A DNA stretch of 64,000 nt from UBA2784 sp964494625 (GCA_964494625.1 CAZBRT010000001.1:806001-870000), one strand, 5' to 3'; positions 27,873-37,201 are shown, counted from the first letter of the stretch. Notes: generated by a model not told the origin, from the letters alone. Made by a program: numbers and translations.

Positions 27873-28795
27873 CAGACGGGATCATCCTTCACCACTATCC
27901 GCAGTCGCCCTTCAGCGAGAAGGTCCGTGTCGCGTTCGGCATCAAGGGGCTTTCCTGGGCGTCGGTCCACATTCCGACCATGATGCCCAAGCCCGACCTG
28001 ATACCGCTGACCGGCGGCTATCGCAAAACGCCGGTGATGCAGATCGGCGCCGACATCTATTGCGATACGCAGATCATCCTGCGCGAGATCGAGCGGCGCC
28101 ATCCAACGCCGCCGCTTTTCAGCGGGAAGGGTCTTGCCTTCATGGCGGCGATGTGGAGCGACCGCGCCTTTTTTCCTGCAACCATTCCGCTCATCTTCGG
28201 TGAGGTCGGTGACTTCCTGCCCAAGGAATTTGCGGCCGACCGCGCCAAGTTCATGCCCGATCGGCCATTTGATGCTGCGCGGATGAAGGCTGTCATTCCG
28301 CAGTTCCGTGACCAGTGGCGCGCGCATGCCGGCCTCATTGCCGACCAGCTTGCCGACGGGCGTGCCTTTCTTGAAGGTGCAACGCCTACGGCACTCGACA
28401 TTCACGCACACATGAATGTGTGGTTTCTCAAGGGTGCCTTTGCCAAGACGGCTGACGCGCTTTTGGCCGAGTTCCCGCTGGTCAATGCATGGTTCGGCCG
28501 CATTGGCGCGATCGGCCATGGCAAGCCGGTGCGGATGGAGGCGAAGGAGGCCCTCGCCATCGCCGCTGCTGCCACCAGCACCACAATTCCCGCCACCGAC
28601 CCCCATGATCCCAACGGGCTTTCGCCCGGCATGCGCGTGACCGTCACGCCGGACGATTATGGCCGCGATCCGGTGGAAGGTGTTGTTGTCGCGTCCTCTG
28701 CCCAGCACATTGCGATCAGCCGCAACGCGCCCGAGACCGGCGATGTGGTCGTGCATTTTCCCCGCATCGGCTTTGTCGTTGCGCGCAAGGACTGA
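27869..28795 (+). CDS. Glutathione S-transferase family protein with C-terminal extension
   Basis: 308 residues from a GTG overlapping the upstream stop. The thioredoxin-like N-terminal domain starts GIILHHYPQSPFSEKVRVAF with Ser as the likely catalytic residue, then KTPVMQIGADIYCDTQIIL. The helical C-terminal domain extends to about 235. The last 60 or so residues, GMRVTVTPDDYGRDPVEGVV onward to HFPRIGFVVARKD, look like an added small beta-barrel that typical GSTs (about 200-230 residues) lack. The partner substrate is unknown. Confidence 0.88.
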   Translation: MTDGIILHHYPQSPFSEKVRVAFGIKGLSWASVHIPTMMPKPDLIPLTGGYRKTPVMQIGADIYCDTQIILREIERRHPTPPLFSGKGLAFMAAMWSDRAFFPATIPLIFGEVGDFLPKEFAADRAKFMPDRPFDAARMKAVIPQFRDQWRAHAGLIADQLADGRAFLEGATPTALDIHAHMNVWFLKGAFAKTADALLAEFPLVNAWFGRIGAIGHGKPVRMEAKEALAIAAAATSTTIPATDPHDPNGLSPGMRVTVTPDDYGRDPVEGVVVASSAQHIAISRNAPETGDVVVHFPRIGFVVARKD

Positions 28796-28804
28796 GCAGG
28801 CCTC

Positions 28805-30328
28805 ATGACCATCGGTGAAGAGAAAATCGTCGAAACGCCGCGCGGCAAATTGCGCGGGATGCACCGTCACGGGCTTGACGTGTTCCGCGGCGTGCGCTTT
28901 GCGACCGCCAAACGCTGGGCGCGGCCCGAAGCGGCAACGCCCTGGGCCGGCATTGCGGATGCAACGGTCAATGGTCCCATCGCGCCGCAGACGTCGAGCC
29001 GCATCGCGCAATTGCTGGGTGCCAGCATGACGCATCAGGGCGAGGACTGCCTGTCGCTCAATATCTGGACGCCTGCCTGTGACGACCACAAGCGGCCCGT
29101 CATGGTGTGGTTCCATGGCGGCGCCTTCGTGTTCGGCTCAGGTTCGGGCGGCATCTATAATGGGCGCTATCTTGCCGCGCGTTCCGGCCATGTGATCGTC
29201 ACTGTCAACTACCGGCTTGGCGCGCTCGGCTTTCTCAATCTCAACGACATCACCAATGGGCGCATTCCGGCAACAGGCACCGAAGGCCTGTCCGACCAGC
29301 TGATGGCGCTCAAATGGGTCAAGGAAAACATCGCGTGCTTTGGCGGTGATCCGGCCAATGTGACCGTGTTTGGCGAGAGCGCGGGCGCGATGAGCATTGC
29401 AACCCTGATGTCGATGCCCGCATCGAAAGGCCTTTTCAAGCGCGCGATCACGCAATCGGGTGGCGCCCATGTGGGCCATCCGCGCGACCGCTCCACGCGG
29501 GTGGCTGCGCGCTTCCTGCGCCATCTCGGCGTCGCGCCGGCGCGGGCCGAGCGTCTTTACGAACTGACCCCGGACCAGCTGATGCGGGTGCAGACGCGCG
29601 TCATCCTTGAATCGCGCGAAGGTCGCGACGCAGGCCATCTGGGGCGCATGCCCTTCCAGCCCTGTCTTGACGACGTGATCCTGACCGAGCCGCCCATCCG
29701 CGCGCTGCGCAAGGGCGTCGCAAAGGATGTGCCGCTTCTGACCGGTACGACCGCGGAGGAGTGGAAACTCTTTTCCGGACTGTTGCCGCATCTGCGCGCC
29801 ATGAGCAGGCGCAGGCTGGAGACACGTGCGCGCATGACCTTCGGCGATCTCCTGTCGCGCGAATTGCTGCTGGCACATGACGAAGGCTCATCCTTTGACC
29901 GCTACAATGCCATGCTGACGCACAAGGTCTTTACCGAACCGTCGGTCAGGCTGGGTGACGCGCAAATGGCAGCAGGCGCGCCGGTCCATGCCTATCGCTT
30001 TGACTACAAGTCGCCGCTTCTGGGGCTGGGCGCGTGTCATGCGCTGGAGCTCGGCTTTGTCTTCGGCACGCATCATGTCTCGCCGGTCAACCGTTTCTTC
30101 GGATCGGGTCCGGCGGTTGCTGCACTTTCACACCTGATGATGGATGCCTGGGCGGCTTTTGCGGAAAAGGGTTCGCCGCAGACAGGCGAGACGGGCAACT
30201 GGCCAAGCCTCGGCAAGGCGCCGCGCCACGTCATGCGCTTTCATCCGGGCGCTGAATTGCTCGCTGATCCGCTGCCCCAGGCCGCAAAGACCTGGGCCCT
30301 GACCGATGATGTGATCCTGGGGCCCTGA
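28805..30328 (+). CDS. Type B carboxylesterase/lipase
   Basis: 507 residues, alpha/beta hydrolase of the cholinesterase-like group. The oxyanion hole is FHGGAFVFGSGS, the nucleophile serine is in FGESAGAMS, and the cholinesterase motif EDCLSLNIW is present. The acidic and histidine members of the triad lie in the C-terminal third (GACHALEL region). No signal peptide is obvious, so it is probably cytoplasmic. It is the last gene of the MBL-GST-esterase set. Confidence 0.92.
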   Translation: MTIGEEKIVETPRGKLRGMHRHGLDVFRGVRFATAKRWARPEAATPWAGIADATVNGPIAPQTSSRIAQLLGASMTHQGEDCLSLNIWTPACDDHKRPVMVWFHGGAFVFGSGSGGIYNGRYLAARSGHVIVTVNYRLGALGFLNLNDITNGRIPATGTEGLSDQLMALKWVKENIACFGGDPANVTVFGESAGAMSIATLMSMPASKGLFKRAITQSGGAHVGHPRDRSTRVAARFLRHLGVAPARAERLYELTPDQLMRVQTRVILESREGRDAGHLGRMPFQPCLDDVILTEPPIRALRKGVAKDVPLLTGTTAEEWKLFSGLLPHLRAMSRRRLETRARMTFGDLLSRELLLAHDEGSSFDRYNAMLTHKVFTEPSVRLGDAQMAAGAPVHAYRFDYKSPLLGLGACHALELGFVFGTHHVSPVNRFFGSGPAVAALSHLMMDAWAAFAEKGSPQTGETGNWPSLGKAPRHVMRFHPGAELLADPLPQAAKTWALTDDVILGP

Positions 30329-30339
30329 CGAGCCTTACT

Positions 30340-30432
30340 TTATCCCTTGATGCGCGCCTTGGGCTTGCCCAATTTGGTCGTGCGAACAGGGCCGCCCTGA
30401 AAATTCGGGGTCATTCGGTAAAGCAGCTTCAT
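30340..30432 (-). CDS. Possible 30-residue small protein divergent from copA-mtgA
   Basis: A short minus-strand frame reads MKLLYRMTPNFQGGPVRTTK and then seven GK/R-rich residues ending KG before a TAA. Its ATG shares the CATG palindrome with the ATG of the fused P-type ATPase gene. The composition is basic and ordered-looking, unlike a random shadow, but there is no clear ribosome-binding site. I do not recognise it. It could be a small ribosome- or nucleic-acid-associated protein, or chance. Confidence 0.3.
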   Translation of the reverse strand: MKLLYRMTPNFQGGPVRTTKLGKPKARIKG

Positions 30433-33349
30433 GGGCAACAATGTGCCGGACATTTCAGCTGCGACCGAGATCGGCTTTGCCGTTGACGGCATGACGTGTG
30501 CTGCGTGCGTATCGCGCGTGCGCGATGCCTTGCTGCGCGTGCCGGGCGCGCTTGATGCCCATGTCGATCTCGTCTCGGGCCGCGCCGAGCTGATGGGCGA
30601 TCAACGCCTTTCATTCGATGCCGCCAAAGCCGAGGTCGAACAAGCGGGCTATACGGCGCGTGATCCCGACGATGTGGCGCTTGCAGCGCGCACGGAACGG
30701 CGCGAGCGGTTGACGCTCTTCGTGTCGCTCGCCTTTGCCGCACCTTTCGTTGTCCAGATGTTTGCCATGTGGTTTGGCGCACCCACCTTGATGCCGCCAC
30801 TCGCGGAACTTGCCCTTGCCGCCGTGGTTCAGGTGGTCGCTGGCGCGCGGTTCTATCGCGGCGCATGGCGCAGCATCCGGCATATCGGCCCCGGGCTCTC
30901 GGGCCTTGGCATGGATGTGCTTGTGTCGTTGGGCACAAGTGCTGCCTTCGGCCTCAGCCTCTTCCAGATGTTCTGGGGGGAGACGCACGGCGCTCATGGC
31001 CCCCACCTCTACTTCGAAGCCTCAGCCATTGTGCTGGCCCTCGTGCTTCTGGGCCGGCATGTCGAGGCGCGTGCGCGCAAGGGCGCCGCACAATCGCTTG
31101 AGGGATTGATCGCCCTTCAGCCGCGCCGGGCCATCCGCCTGCGCGACGGCGTGGAGGAGGAGATCGATGCGGCGGCAATCGCCGTCGGCGATCTGGTGCT
31201 GATCAGTCCGGGCGAGCGTTTTCCCGCCGATGGAACCGTGACCGCCGGCAATTCCTACGCGGATGAGAGCCTCATCACCGGTGAATCCGTGCCGCAGGCC
31301 AAGGCGCCGGGAAGCACCCTGATTGCCGGTGCGCTCAATGGTTCAGGCGTTCTCACCATGCGGGCGGATGCGGTGGGGCGGGATGCGACGCTTGCCCAGA
31401 TCATCGCGCTCATCAGTGCGCTCAAACGGCGCAAGGCGCCCGCCGAGGAACTGGCCGAGCGTGTCGTGGGCATTTTCACGCCCATCGTGCTTGGCATTGC
31501 GCTTGTGACCTTTGCAGGCTGGCTTGTTGCCGGAGCAGGCATCGCGGACGCGATCATCGCTGCCGTTTCGGTTCTGGTCATCGCGTGTCCCTGTGCCATC
31601 GGGCTTGCGACCCCGGCGGTCATCGCCACGGCAACGGGCGCGGCGGCGCGGCGGGGCATCATATTGCGCGATGGGCAGGCCTTTGCCGCCGCCAGCACCA
31701 TTGACGGCGTCGTCTTCGACAAGACCGGCACGCTGACACAAGGCAAGCCCGCCATTGCTTCCATCATTGCCCGCGATGGCGATGCGGATGCGCTCCTTGC
31801 CCTTGCCGCCGCCATTGAGCGGGGGAGTGAGCACCCTTACGCGCTGGCGATTGTGGATGCGGCTGCCGCGCGCGGTCTCGCATTGCCCAAAGCCGTGCCT
31901 GTCAGCGTGATCGCAGGCGAAGGCATCACGACTGACATTGGCGGGCGCCGCTATCATACGGGGTCGCCGCGCTTTGCTGCGCGGCTTGGGCTTCACGAGC
32001 AGGAAATCGCGCAGGCGCTGGCGCCCCATGCTGCCTTGGGCCGTTCTGCCGCTCTGGTGATGGCGGAGGAAGGCGGAGCCGTGCGCCTCATTGGCGTCAT
32101 TGCCTTTGTCGATGCGCTGCGGGCAGAGGCGGCAGATGCTGTTGCCACGCTCAAAGCGGCAGGGCTTTCTGTCGCGATCCTGTCGGGTGATTCACAATCT
32201 GCTGTCGCCGAGGCTGCGAAAGGTGCCGGCGTTGCGGCGGCTTATGGCGGTCTTTCACCCGCAGACAAGGCCGCATGGATCGCCCAAGCCGTTGCGCGCG
32301 GCGAGCGGCCTGCCTTTGCCGGCGATGGTCTTAATGATGCGGCGGCGCTGACTGCATCGCCCCTGGGCATCGCCATGGGTTCGGGCGTTGATGCAGCAGC
32401 CCAGAGTGCGGCGATCATCCTGATGCGGCCCGACCTTCGCCTGGTGCCGCAGGCCATTGCCTTTGCGCGCGCGACGCGGCGCAAGATGCGCCAGAACCTG
32501 TTCTGGGCCTTCATCTACAATCTCATCGGTCTGCCGCTGGCTGCCTTCGGGGTGCTGACCCCCGCCTTTGCAGGCGCAGCGATGGCCTTTTCCAGTGTCA
32601 GCGTCGTTGCCAATGCGTTGAGCCTTGCGCGGGCGCGGAACTTCCGGCTGCCGCCTTTGGTTCTTCGGCCGCGCTGGCGCGTGGTCATGCGACGCATTGC
32701 CATTGTCGCGCTGTGCGTGCCGCTTCTCGCGGTTGCCTTCACGCGCTTTGTCACGCCGCCCACGCTTCTGATGGCGATCCGCGCGATCGAAGGCGACGGG
32801 GCCAGCCGCAATGTCGTTTTGCTGGACGATATCTCGCCGCATCTGGTGCGCGCGGTGATCGCAGCGGAGGACGCGAGGTTCTGCACCCATTGGGGCTTTG
32901 ACTGGGAGGCGCTGGAAAACGCATTCGGCCGGCTGGGCAGCGGCTCCACCCTGCGCGGGGCCTCCACCATCTCGATGCAGACCGCCAAGAACGTGTTCCT
33001 GTGGCCGGGGCGCGATTATGTGCGCAAGGGATTTGAGGCGGGCTTTACCGTGCTCATCGAAACATTGTGGTCCAAGCGGCGGATCATGGAGGTCTATCTC
33101 AATGTCGCCGAATGGGCGCCGGGCGTGTTCGGCGCCGAGGCTGCCGCCCAACACTGGTTCGGCAAACATGCGCGCGATCTTTCGGCCACCGAGGCCGCGC
33201 GGCTTGCCGCCATCCTGCCCCATCCGCGCCGCTGGAAGGCGGAACCGGCGGGGCCTTATGTGCGCAACCGCACCGCCACGTTGCTGGGCCGCATGGAAAC
33301 GGTTGCGCGCGACGGGCTGGCCGATTGCGTGCTCGGTGGCAAGGAGTAA
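30431..33349 (+). CDS. Fusion of a copper P1B-type ATPase (CopA) with a monofunctional transglycosylase (MtgA)
   Basis: 972 residues in one open frame. Residues 1 to about 735 form a complete CopA-like pump: heavy-metal domain MTCAAC (Cys23/Cys26), CPC in the membrane (386-388), phosphorylation site DKTGT (D430), SEHP (H468) and GDGLND (631-636). After the last pump helices a basic linker leads into a new membrane helix (about 753-772) and a complete GT51 domain with catalytic Glu813 in AAEDARF, STISMQTAKNVFLWP and the LNVAEWAPGVFGAEAAA stretch. The pump C-terminus is cytoplasmic and MtgA needs an N-in helix, so the topology allows both parts to work: copper export in the membrane and glycan polymerisation in the periplasm. 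An internal ATG at 32687 has no visible ribosome-binding site. Confidence 0.9.
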   Translation: MGNNVPDISAATEIGFAVDGMTCAACVSRVRDALLRVPGALDAHVDLVSGRAELMGDQRLSFDAAKAEVEQAGYTARDPDDVALAARTERRERLTLFVSLAFAAPFVVQMFAMWFGAPTLMPPLAELALAAVVQVVAGARFYRGAWRSIRHIGPGLSGLGMDVLVSLGTSAAFGLSLFQMFWGETHGAHGPHLYFEASAIVLALVLLGRHVEARARKGAAQSLEGLIALQPRRAIRLRDGVEEEIDAAAIAVGDLVLISPGERFPADGTVTAGNSYADESLITGESVPQAKAPGSTLIAGALNGSGVLTMRADAVGRDATLAQIIALISALKRRKAPAEELAERVVGIFTPIVLGIALVTFAGWLVAGAGIADAIIAAVSVLVIACPCAIGLATPAVIATATGAAARRGIILRDGQAFAAASTIDGVVFDKTGTLTQGKPAIASIIARDGDADALLALAAAIERGSEHPYALAIVDAAAARGLALPKAVPVSVIAGEGITTDIGGRRYHTGSPRFAARLGLHEQEIAQALAPHAALGRSAALVMAEEGGAVRLIGVIAFVDALRAEAADAVATLKAAGLSVAILSGDSQSAVAEAAKGAGVAAAYGGLSPADKAAWIAQAVARGERPAFAGDGLNDAAALTASPLGIAMGSGVDAAAQSAAIILMRPDLRLVPQAIAFARATRRKMRQNLFWAFIYNLIGLPLAAFGVLTPAFAGAAMAFSSVSVVANALSLARARNFRLPPLVLRPRWRVVMRRIAIVALCVPLLAVAFTRFVTPPTLLMAIRAIEGDGASRNVVLLDDISPHLVRAVIAAEDARFCTHWGFDWEALENAFGRLGSGSTLRGASTISMQTAKNVFLWPGRDYVRKGFEAGFTVLIETLWSKRRIMEVYLNVAEWAPGVFGAEAAAQHWFGKHARDLSATEAARLAAILPHPRRWKAEPAGPYVRNRTATLLGRMETVARDGLADCVLGGKE

Positions 33350-33406
33350 CGAAGGCATGGACATCAGCCGACGCTTGCATCCAAGGCACGGATTGCTTTA
33401 AGCCGC

Positions 33407-34090
33407 GTGGCGATGCGCGAACTTTTCCACCAGACCCTCAGCCCTGCCTGCCGCAAGATCCGCCTGGGTCTGGGCGAAAAGCGCCTCGACTATGCGGCGA
33501 CGCTTGAGCGGGTGTGGGAGCAGCGCCCGCAGTTCCTCGCCCTAAACCCCGGCGGCGATGTGCCGTTCCTGATGGATGACGGCACCGGCATTTCGGGCAC
33601 CATGACCATTCCGGAATTTCTGGAGGAGAAAGACTGCGCGATCCGCCTGTGGCCCGCAAATGGCCGCGAGCGGGTGGAAGCGCGGCGCCTGCATGAGTGG
33701 TTTGCCATACGCTGCGATGCCGATATCACGCAGCGCGTGCTTCTGGAAAAGATCAACCCGCGCTTTGCGGCGGCGCGTGAGCGGGACCGCGGGCCGGACA
33801 TGGCGGCGATCCGCGCGGGGCTTGATGCCCTTCGCCGTCAGCTTGACCTCATCGGCACGCTTGCCGATACGCGCAATTGGCTGGCGGGCGATGCGCTCAG
33901 CTGGGCTGATCTTGCGGCCGCTGCCCTGCTTTCCACCCTCGACTATATCGGGGACGTGCCCTGGGCGCATAATGAGAGCGCGAAAACCTGGTACATGCGG
34001 ATCAAGTCACGGCCCGCTTTCCGCCCCTTGCTGGCTGACGCCATTCCCGGCCTGCCGCCACAGCCCCACTACGCCAATCTCGATTTTTGA
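33407..34090 (+). CDS. fzlA: FzlA-like glutathione S-transferase-fold cell division protein
   Basis: 227 residues from GTG (ATG at 33413 is possible). It has a GST fold: RELFHQTLSPACRKIRLGLG N-terminal domain, NPGGDVPFLMDD and a helical C-terminal domain. The tail PHYANLDF matches what I recall of the conserved C-terminus of Caulobacter FzlA (about 230 residues), which binds FtsZ and activates septal wall synthesis; here Asn stands where I recall Asp227. The neighbours are the transglycosylase fusion and queG, the latter a frequent neighbour of this gene in alphaproteobacteria. An ordinary GST is the alternative. Confidence 0.6.
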   Translation: MAMRELFHQTLSPACRKIRLGLGEKRLDYAATLERVWEQRPQFLALNPGGDVPFLMDDGTGISGTMTIPEFLEEKDCAIRLWPANGRERVEARRLHEWFAIRCDADITQRVLLEKINPRFAAARERDRGPDMAAIRAGLDALRRQLDLIGTLADTRNWLAGDALSWADLAAAALLSTLDYIGDVPWAHNESAKTWYMRIKSRPAFRPLLADAIPGLPPQPHYANLDF

Positions 34091-34110
34091 GTGTTAGGCT
34101 GGGTGCGCCC

Positions 34111-35262
34111 ATGCCGGAACCGATGATACCACCCGCGAATGCCGACCACCGACCTGCCATCACGGCGCGGGCGCGGTCGCTCGGCTTTGATGCTGTCGGG
34201 TTTGCCGATGCGCGGGACGCACGTCTTGCCGTGGCTGGGCAGGGGCTGAAGGAATTCCTTGCGGCTGGACATCACGGCACGATGGACTGGCTTGCCGAAA
34301 CGCACGAGCGGCGCAGCGCGCCTTCGGTCCTGTGGCCCTATGCAAAAAGCGCCATCGTGCTCGCGCTCAATTACGGGCCGACGCATGATCCGCGTGAGGT
34401 GCTGGCGCGGCGCGATCGCGCTGCCATTTCTGTCTATGCGCAGAACCGTGACTATCACGACATCATCAAGGGCAGGCTGAAAGAACTGGCGCAGGGCGTG
34501 GTGAAATTGCTGGGCGGGGACGTAAAGGTTTTTGTCGATACCGCGCCGCTCATGGAAAAGCCGCTGGCGGCCCTTGGCGGACTCGGCTGGCAGGGCAAGC
34601 ACACCAATCTTGTGTCGCGCGATTTCGGCTCGTGGCTGTTTCTCGGCGTAATCCTTTCGGATCAGGCGATCACGCCGTCGGAGTCCGAGAGCGACCACTG
34701 CGGCAATTGCCGCGCGTGTCTTGATGTGTGCCCCACCGACGCATTCCCCGCGCCCTACAGACTCGACGCGCGGCGCTGCATTTCCTATCTCACCATCGAG
34801 CACAAGGGTGTCATTGATCGCGCGCTGCGCCCTTTGATGGGCAACCGCATCTATGGCTGCGACGACTGCCTGGCCGCCTGTCCGTGGAACAAGTTTGCGA
34901 GAAGTTCGCGCGAGATGAAACTGGCCGCGCGGGAAGATCTGAAGGCGCCGGAGCTGGCCGCGCTTGCCAGGCTAGATGATGCGGCGTTCCGGGAAAAATT
35001 CTCCGGCTCGCCCATCAAGCGCATCGGGCGCAACCGCTTCCTGCGCAATGTGGCGATTGCGATCGGCAACTCGGGGGATGCGGCGCTTCTGCCCGCCGCG
35101 CAAACACTGGCAGCAGATGAAAGCCCGGTCGTGCGCGCCATGGGCGTGTGGGCGTTGTCACGCCTGTTGCCGTCGCAAGAATTTGCCGACCATGCAGGCG
35201 CGGCACTTTTGCAGGAGCGCGATCCCGATGTACGCGACGAGCTTTTGCCGCACGCGCCCTAG
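34111..35262 (+). CDS. queG: Epoxyqueuosine reductase QueG
   Basis: 383 residues from the ATG of MPEPMIPP; a TTG 24 bases earlier overlaps the previous stop. Two 4Fe-4S clusters are marked by HCGNCRACLDVCPTDAF and GCDDCLAACPWN, with a conserved VDTAPLMEKPLAALGGLGWQ region. A short HEAT-like C-terminal part (LPAAQTLAADESPVVRAMG) is present. It reduces epoxyqueuosine to queuosine in tRNA using cobalamin, tying it to the B12 genes in this window. Confidence 0.95.
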   Translation: MPEPMIPPANADHRPAITARARSLGFDAVGFADARDARLAVAGQGLKEFLAAGHHGTMDWLAETHERRSAPSVLWPYAKSAIVLALNYGPTHDPREVLARRDRAAISVYAQNRDYHDIIKGRLKELAQGVVKLLGGDVKVFVDTAPLMEKPLAALGGLGWQGKHTNLVSRDFGSWLFLGVILSDQAITPSESESDHCGNCRACLDVCPTDAFPAPYRLDARRCISYLTIEHKGVIDRALRPLMGNRIYGCDDCLAACPWNKFARSSREMKLAAREDLKAPELAALARLDDAAFREKFSGSPIKRIGRNRFLRNVAIAIGNSGDAALLPAAQTLAADESPVVRAMGVWALSRLLPSQEFADHAGAALLQERDPDVRDELLPHAP

Positions 35263-35304
35263 GGCCGGCAGAAGAACGCGCCCTCAACCGGCTGGCAACT
35301 GGCC

Positions 35305-37146
35305 TCAAAAATTCGCCGCATCCAGCATCATGATGTTTTCCGCGCCCGCCCGCATGCGTTCCAGCAAGGCGGCGGTGTCGGGCATCACGCGTTCCATCCA
35401 GAAGCGGGCAAGGACGAGCTTTGACTCATAGAAGGATGGCGGGTTGATCGCGTCGCCTGCCTTCTTGCCATTCGCGACCTTGGCCATCTCCAGCCATTTC
35501 ATGCCGACCAGCACGATGCCGAACATGCGCAGGAATTCGGCCGAAGCCGCACCCGCATTATCAGGGTTCTTGAGGCCGTTTTCGGCGAGCCAGGCGGTTC
35601 CCTCCTGCAGGCGGCCAAAGCCCCTTTTCAGGGACGCCGCCAGAGGCGCAAGGGCGGGTTCATTCTCGCCGGCTGCAATCACGTCTCCGATGTGGCGGAA
35701 CATGGCGCCGATATTCTTGCCGCCATTGGCGGTCAGCTTGCGGCCCACGAGGTCGAGCGCCTGCACGCCGTTGGCGCCCTCATAGACCTGGTTGATGCGG
35801 GCATCGCGCACGAATTGCTCCATGCCGTGGTCGCGGATATAGCCGTGACCACCAAAGCATTGCATGGCGGCGTTGGTCGCCTCAAAGCCCATGTCGGTGA
35901 AGAAGGCCTTGATGATCGGCGTCATCAGATCGGCCATGCCGGCAAATTCCTCGCGGCGGGCCGGATCGCCTGTGCGTGCTTCGCTGATCAGGAGCGAGTT
36001 CCACATGGCCAGCGCGCGTGCGCCCTCCACGAACGAGCGCGCCTGCAGCAACATGCGGCGCACATCGGGATGGACCATGATGGGATCGGCCGACTGGTCG
36101 GGAAATTTCTTGCCGGTGAGCGAGCGGCCCGCGGTGCGCTCGCGCGCATAGGTGACACCGTTCTGGTAGGCGACTTCGCCGATGGCAAGGCCTTGAATGC
36201 CCACACCCAGACGCGCCGCATTCATCATGCCGAACATGCCTTTCATGCCGGCGGCCGAGCTCTTCTTGCCACCTTCGGCACTTTTGGGTTCCGGCTTGGG
36301 GCCAAGGCGCCAGGCAACCGCGTCGTCAAAATTCATCACGCAGGTTGACGAGCCCTTGATGCCCATCTTCTTTTCGACGGCGCCGCAGGTGACGCCGTTG
36401 CGCTTGCCCATCTTGCCGTCCTCGGACACGAGGAATTTCGGCACCATGAAGAAATTGACGGCGGAAAGGTCATCGGCGACGCGGCCATTCTCATCCGGGA
36501 TTTTTGCGATCACCATGTGGATGATGTTGTCGGCCATGTCGTGGTCGCCGCCGGAGATGAAAATCTTGGTGCCGGTCATGCGATAGGTGCCGTCCGGCTG
36601 CTCCACGGCCTTTGTTCTCATCAGGCGCAAATCGGTGCCGCAATGCGGTTCGGTCAGGCACATCGTGCCCGTCCATTCGCCCGATGCCATGCGCGAGGCC
36701 ACATGGTCGCGCATCCATTTCGCGCCGGTGCCCATGAGAGCGCCATAGGCCGCGTTGGTGAGACCCGGATACATCGCAAAAGCCTGATTGGCCGAGAACA
36801 TCATCTCGGTCATCGTGAAGGTAATGAGCAAGGGGAGCGATGCTCCGTCATGCTCCTCTGGCGCGGACAGGCGGTTCCAGCCGCCCTCGCACAAGGTCTT
36901 GTAGGCTTCCTTGAAGCCCGGCGGCGTGCGGACTACGCCGTTTTCGAGCACGCAGCCATGCTCGTCGCCGATCTGGTTCAGGGGCGCGAGCACGTCTTCA
37001 CAGATCTGCGCGCCGCCTTCGAGGATGGCGTCAATCGTGTCACGGTCGAGGCTGGCGAACTCCGGCAGATCGCTGCGTCTGTCGATGCCCAGCATCTCGT
37101 AGAGATTGAAGCGGATGTCGGCGAGGGGGGCCTTGTAGGTCGGCAT
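35305..37146 (-). CDS. Acyl-CoA dehydrogenase (DmdC/long-type family)
   Basis: 613 residues, longer than the usual 380-residue enzyme because of a C-terminal extension typical of the 3-methylmercaptopropionyl-CoA dehydrogenase-like group. Conserved segments include GTMCLTEPHCGTDLRLM, KIFISGGDHDM and CFGGHGYIRDHGMEQFVRDA; the FAD-linked catalytic Glu falls in the YEGANGVQALDLVGRKL stretch. It oxidises an acyl-CoA and passes electrons to ETF. DmdC function in DMSP degradation is only one option, as no DMSP genes are adjacent. Confidence 0.9.
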   Translation of the reverse strand: MPTYKAPLADIRFNLYEMLGIDRRSDLPEFASLDRDTIDAILEGGAQICEDVLAPLNQIGDEHGCVLENGVVRTPPGFKEAYKTLCEGGWNRLSAPEEHDGASLPLLITFTMTEMMFSANQAFAMYPGLTNAAYGALMGTGAKWMRDHVASRMASGEWTGTMCLTEPHCGTDLRLMRTKAVEQPDGTYRMTGTKIFISGGDHDMADNIIHMVIAKIPDENGRVADDLSAVNFFMVPKFLVSEDGKMGKRNGVTCGAVEKKMGIKGSSTCVMNFDDAVAWRLGPKPEPKSAEGGKKSSAAGMKGMFGMMNAARLGVGIQGLAIGEVAYQNGVTYARERTAGRSLTGKKFPDQSADPIMVHPDVRRMLLQARSFVEGARALAMWNSLLISEARTGDPARREEFAGMADLMTPIIKAFFTDMGFEATNAAMQCFGGHGYIRDHGMEQFVRDARINQVYEGANGVQALDLVGRKLTANGGKNIGAMFRHIGDVIAAGENEPALAPLAASLKRGFGRLQEGTAWLAENGLKNPDNAGAASAEFLRMFGIVLVGMKWLEMAKVANGKKAGDAINPPSFYESKLVLARFWMERVMPDTAALLERMRAGAENIMMLDAANF

Positions 37147-37201
37147 GGCACATTCCCGAATCGGAAGGTGGGGGAGGGCACCAGTTTAGCGGGCCGCTGG
37201 T

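Noticed and set aside
32687..33349. Independent mtgA gene starting inside the fusion
   Set aside because: The ATG at 32687 is in frame with copA and there is no stop codon or ribosome-binding site before it, so a separate product is not supported; kept as an alternative to test.
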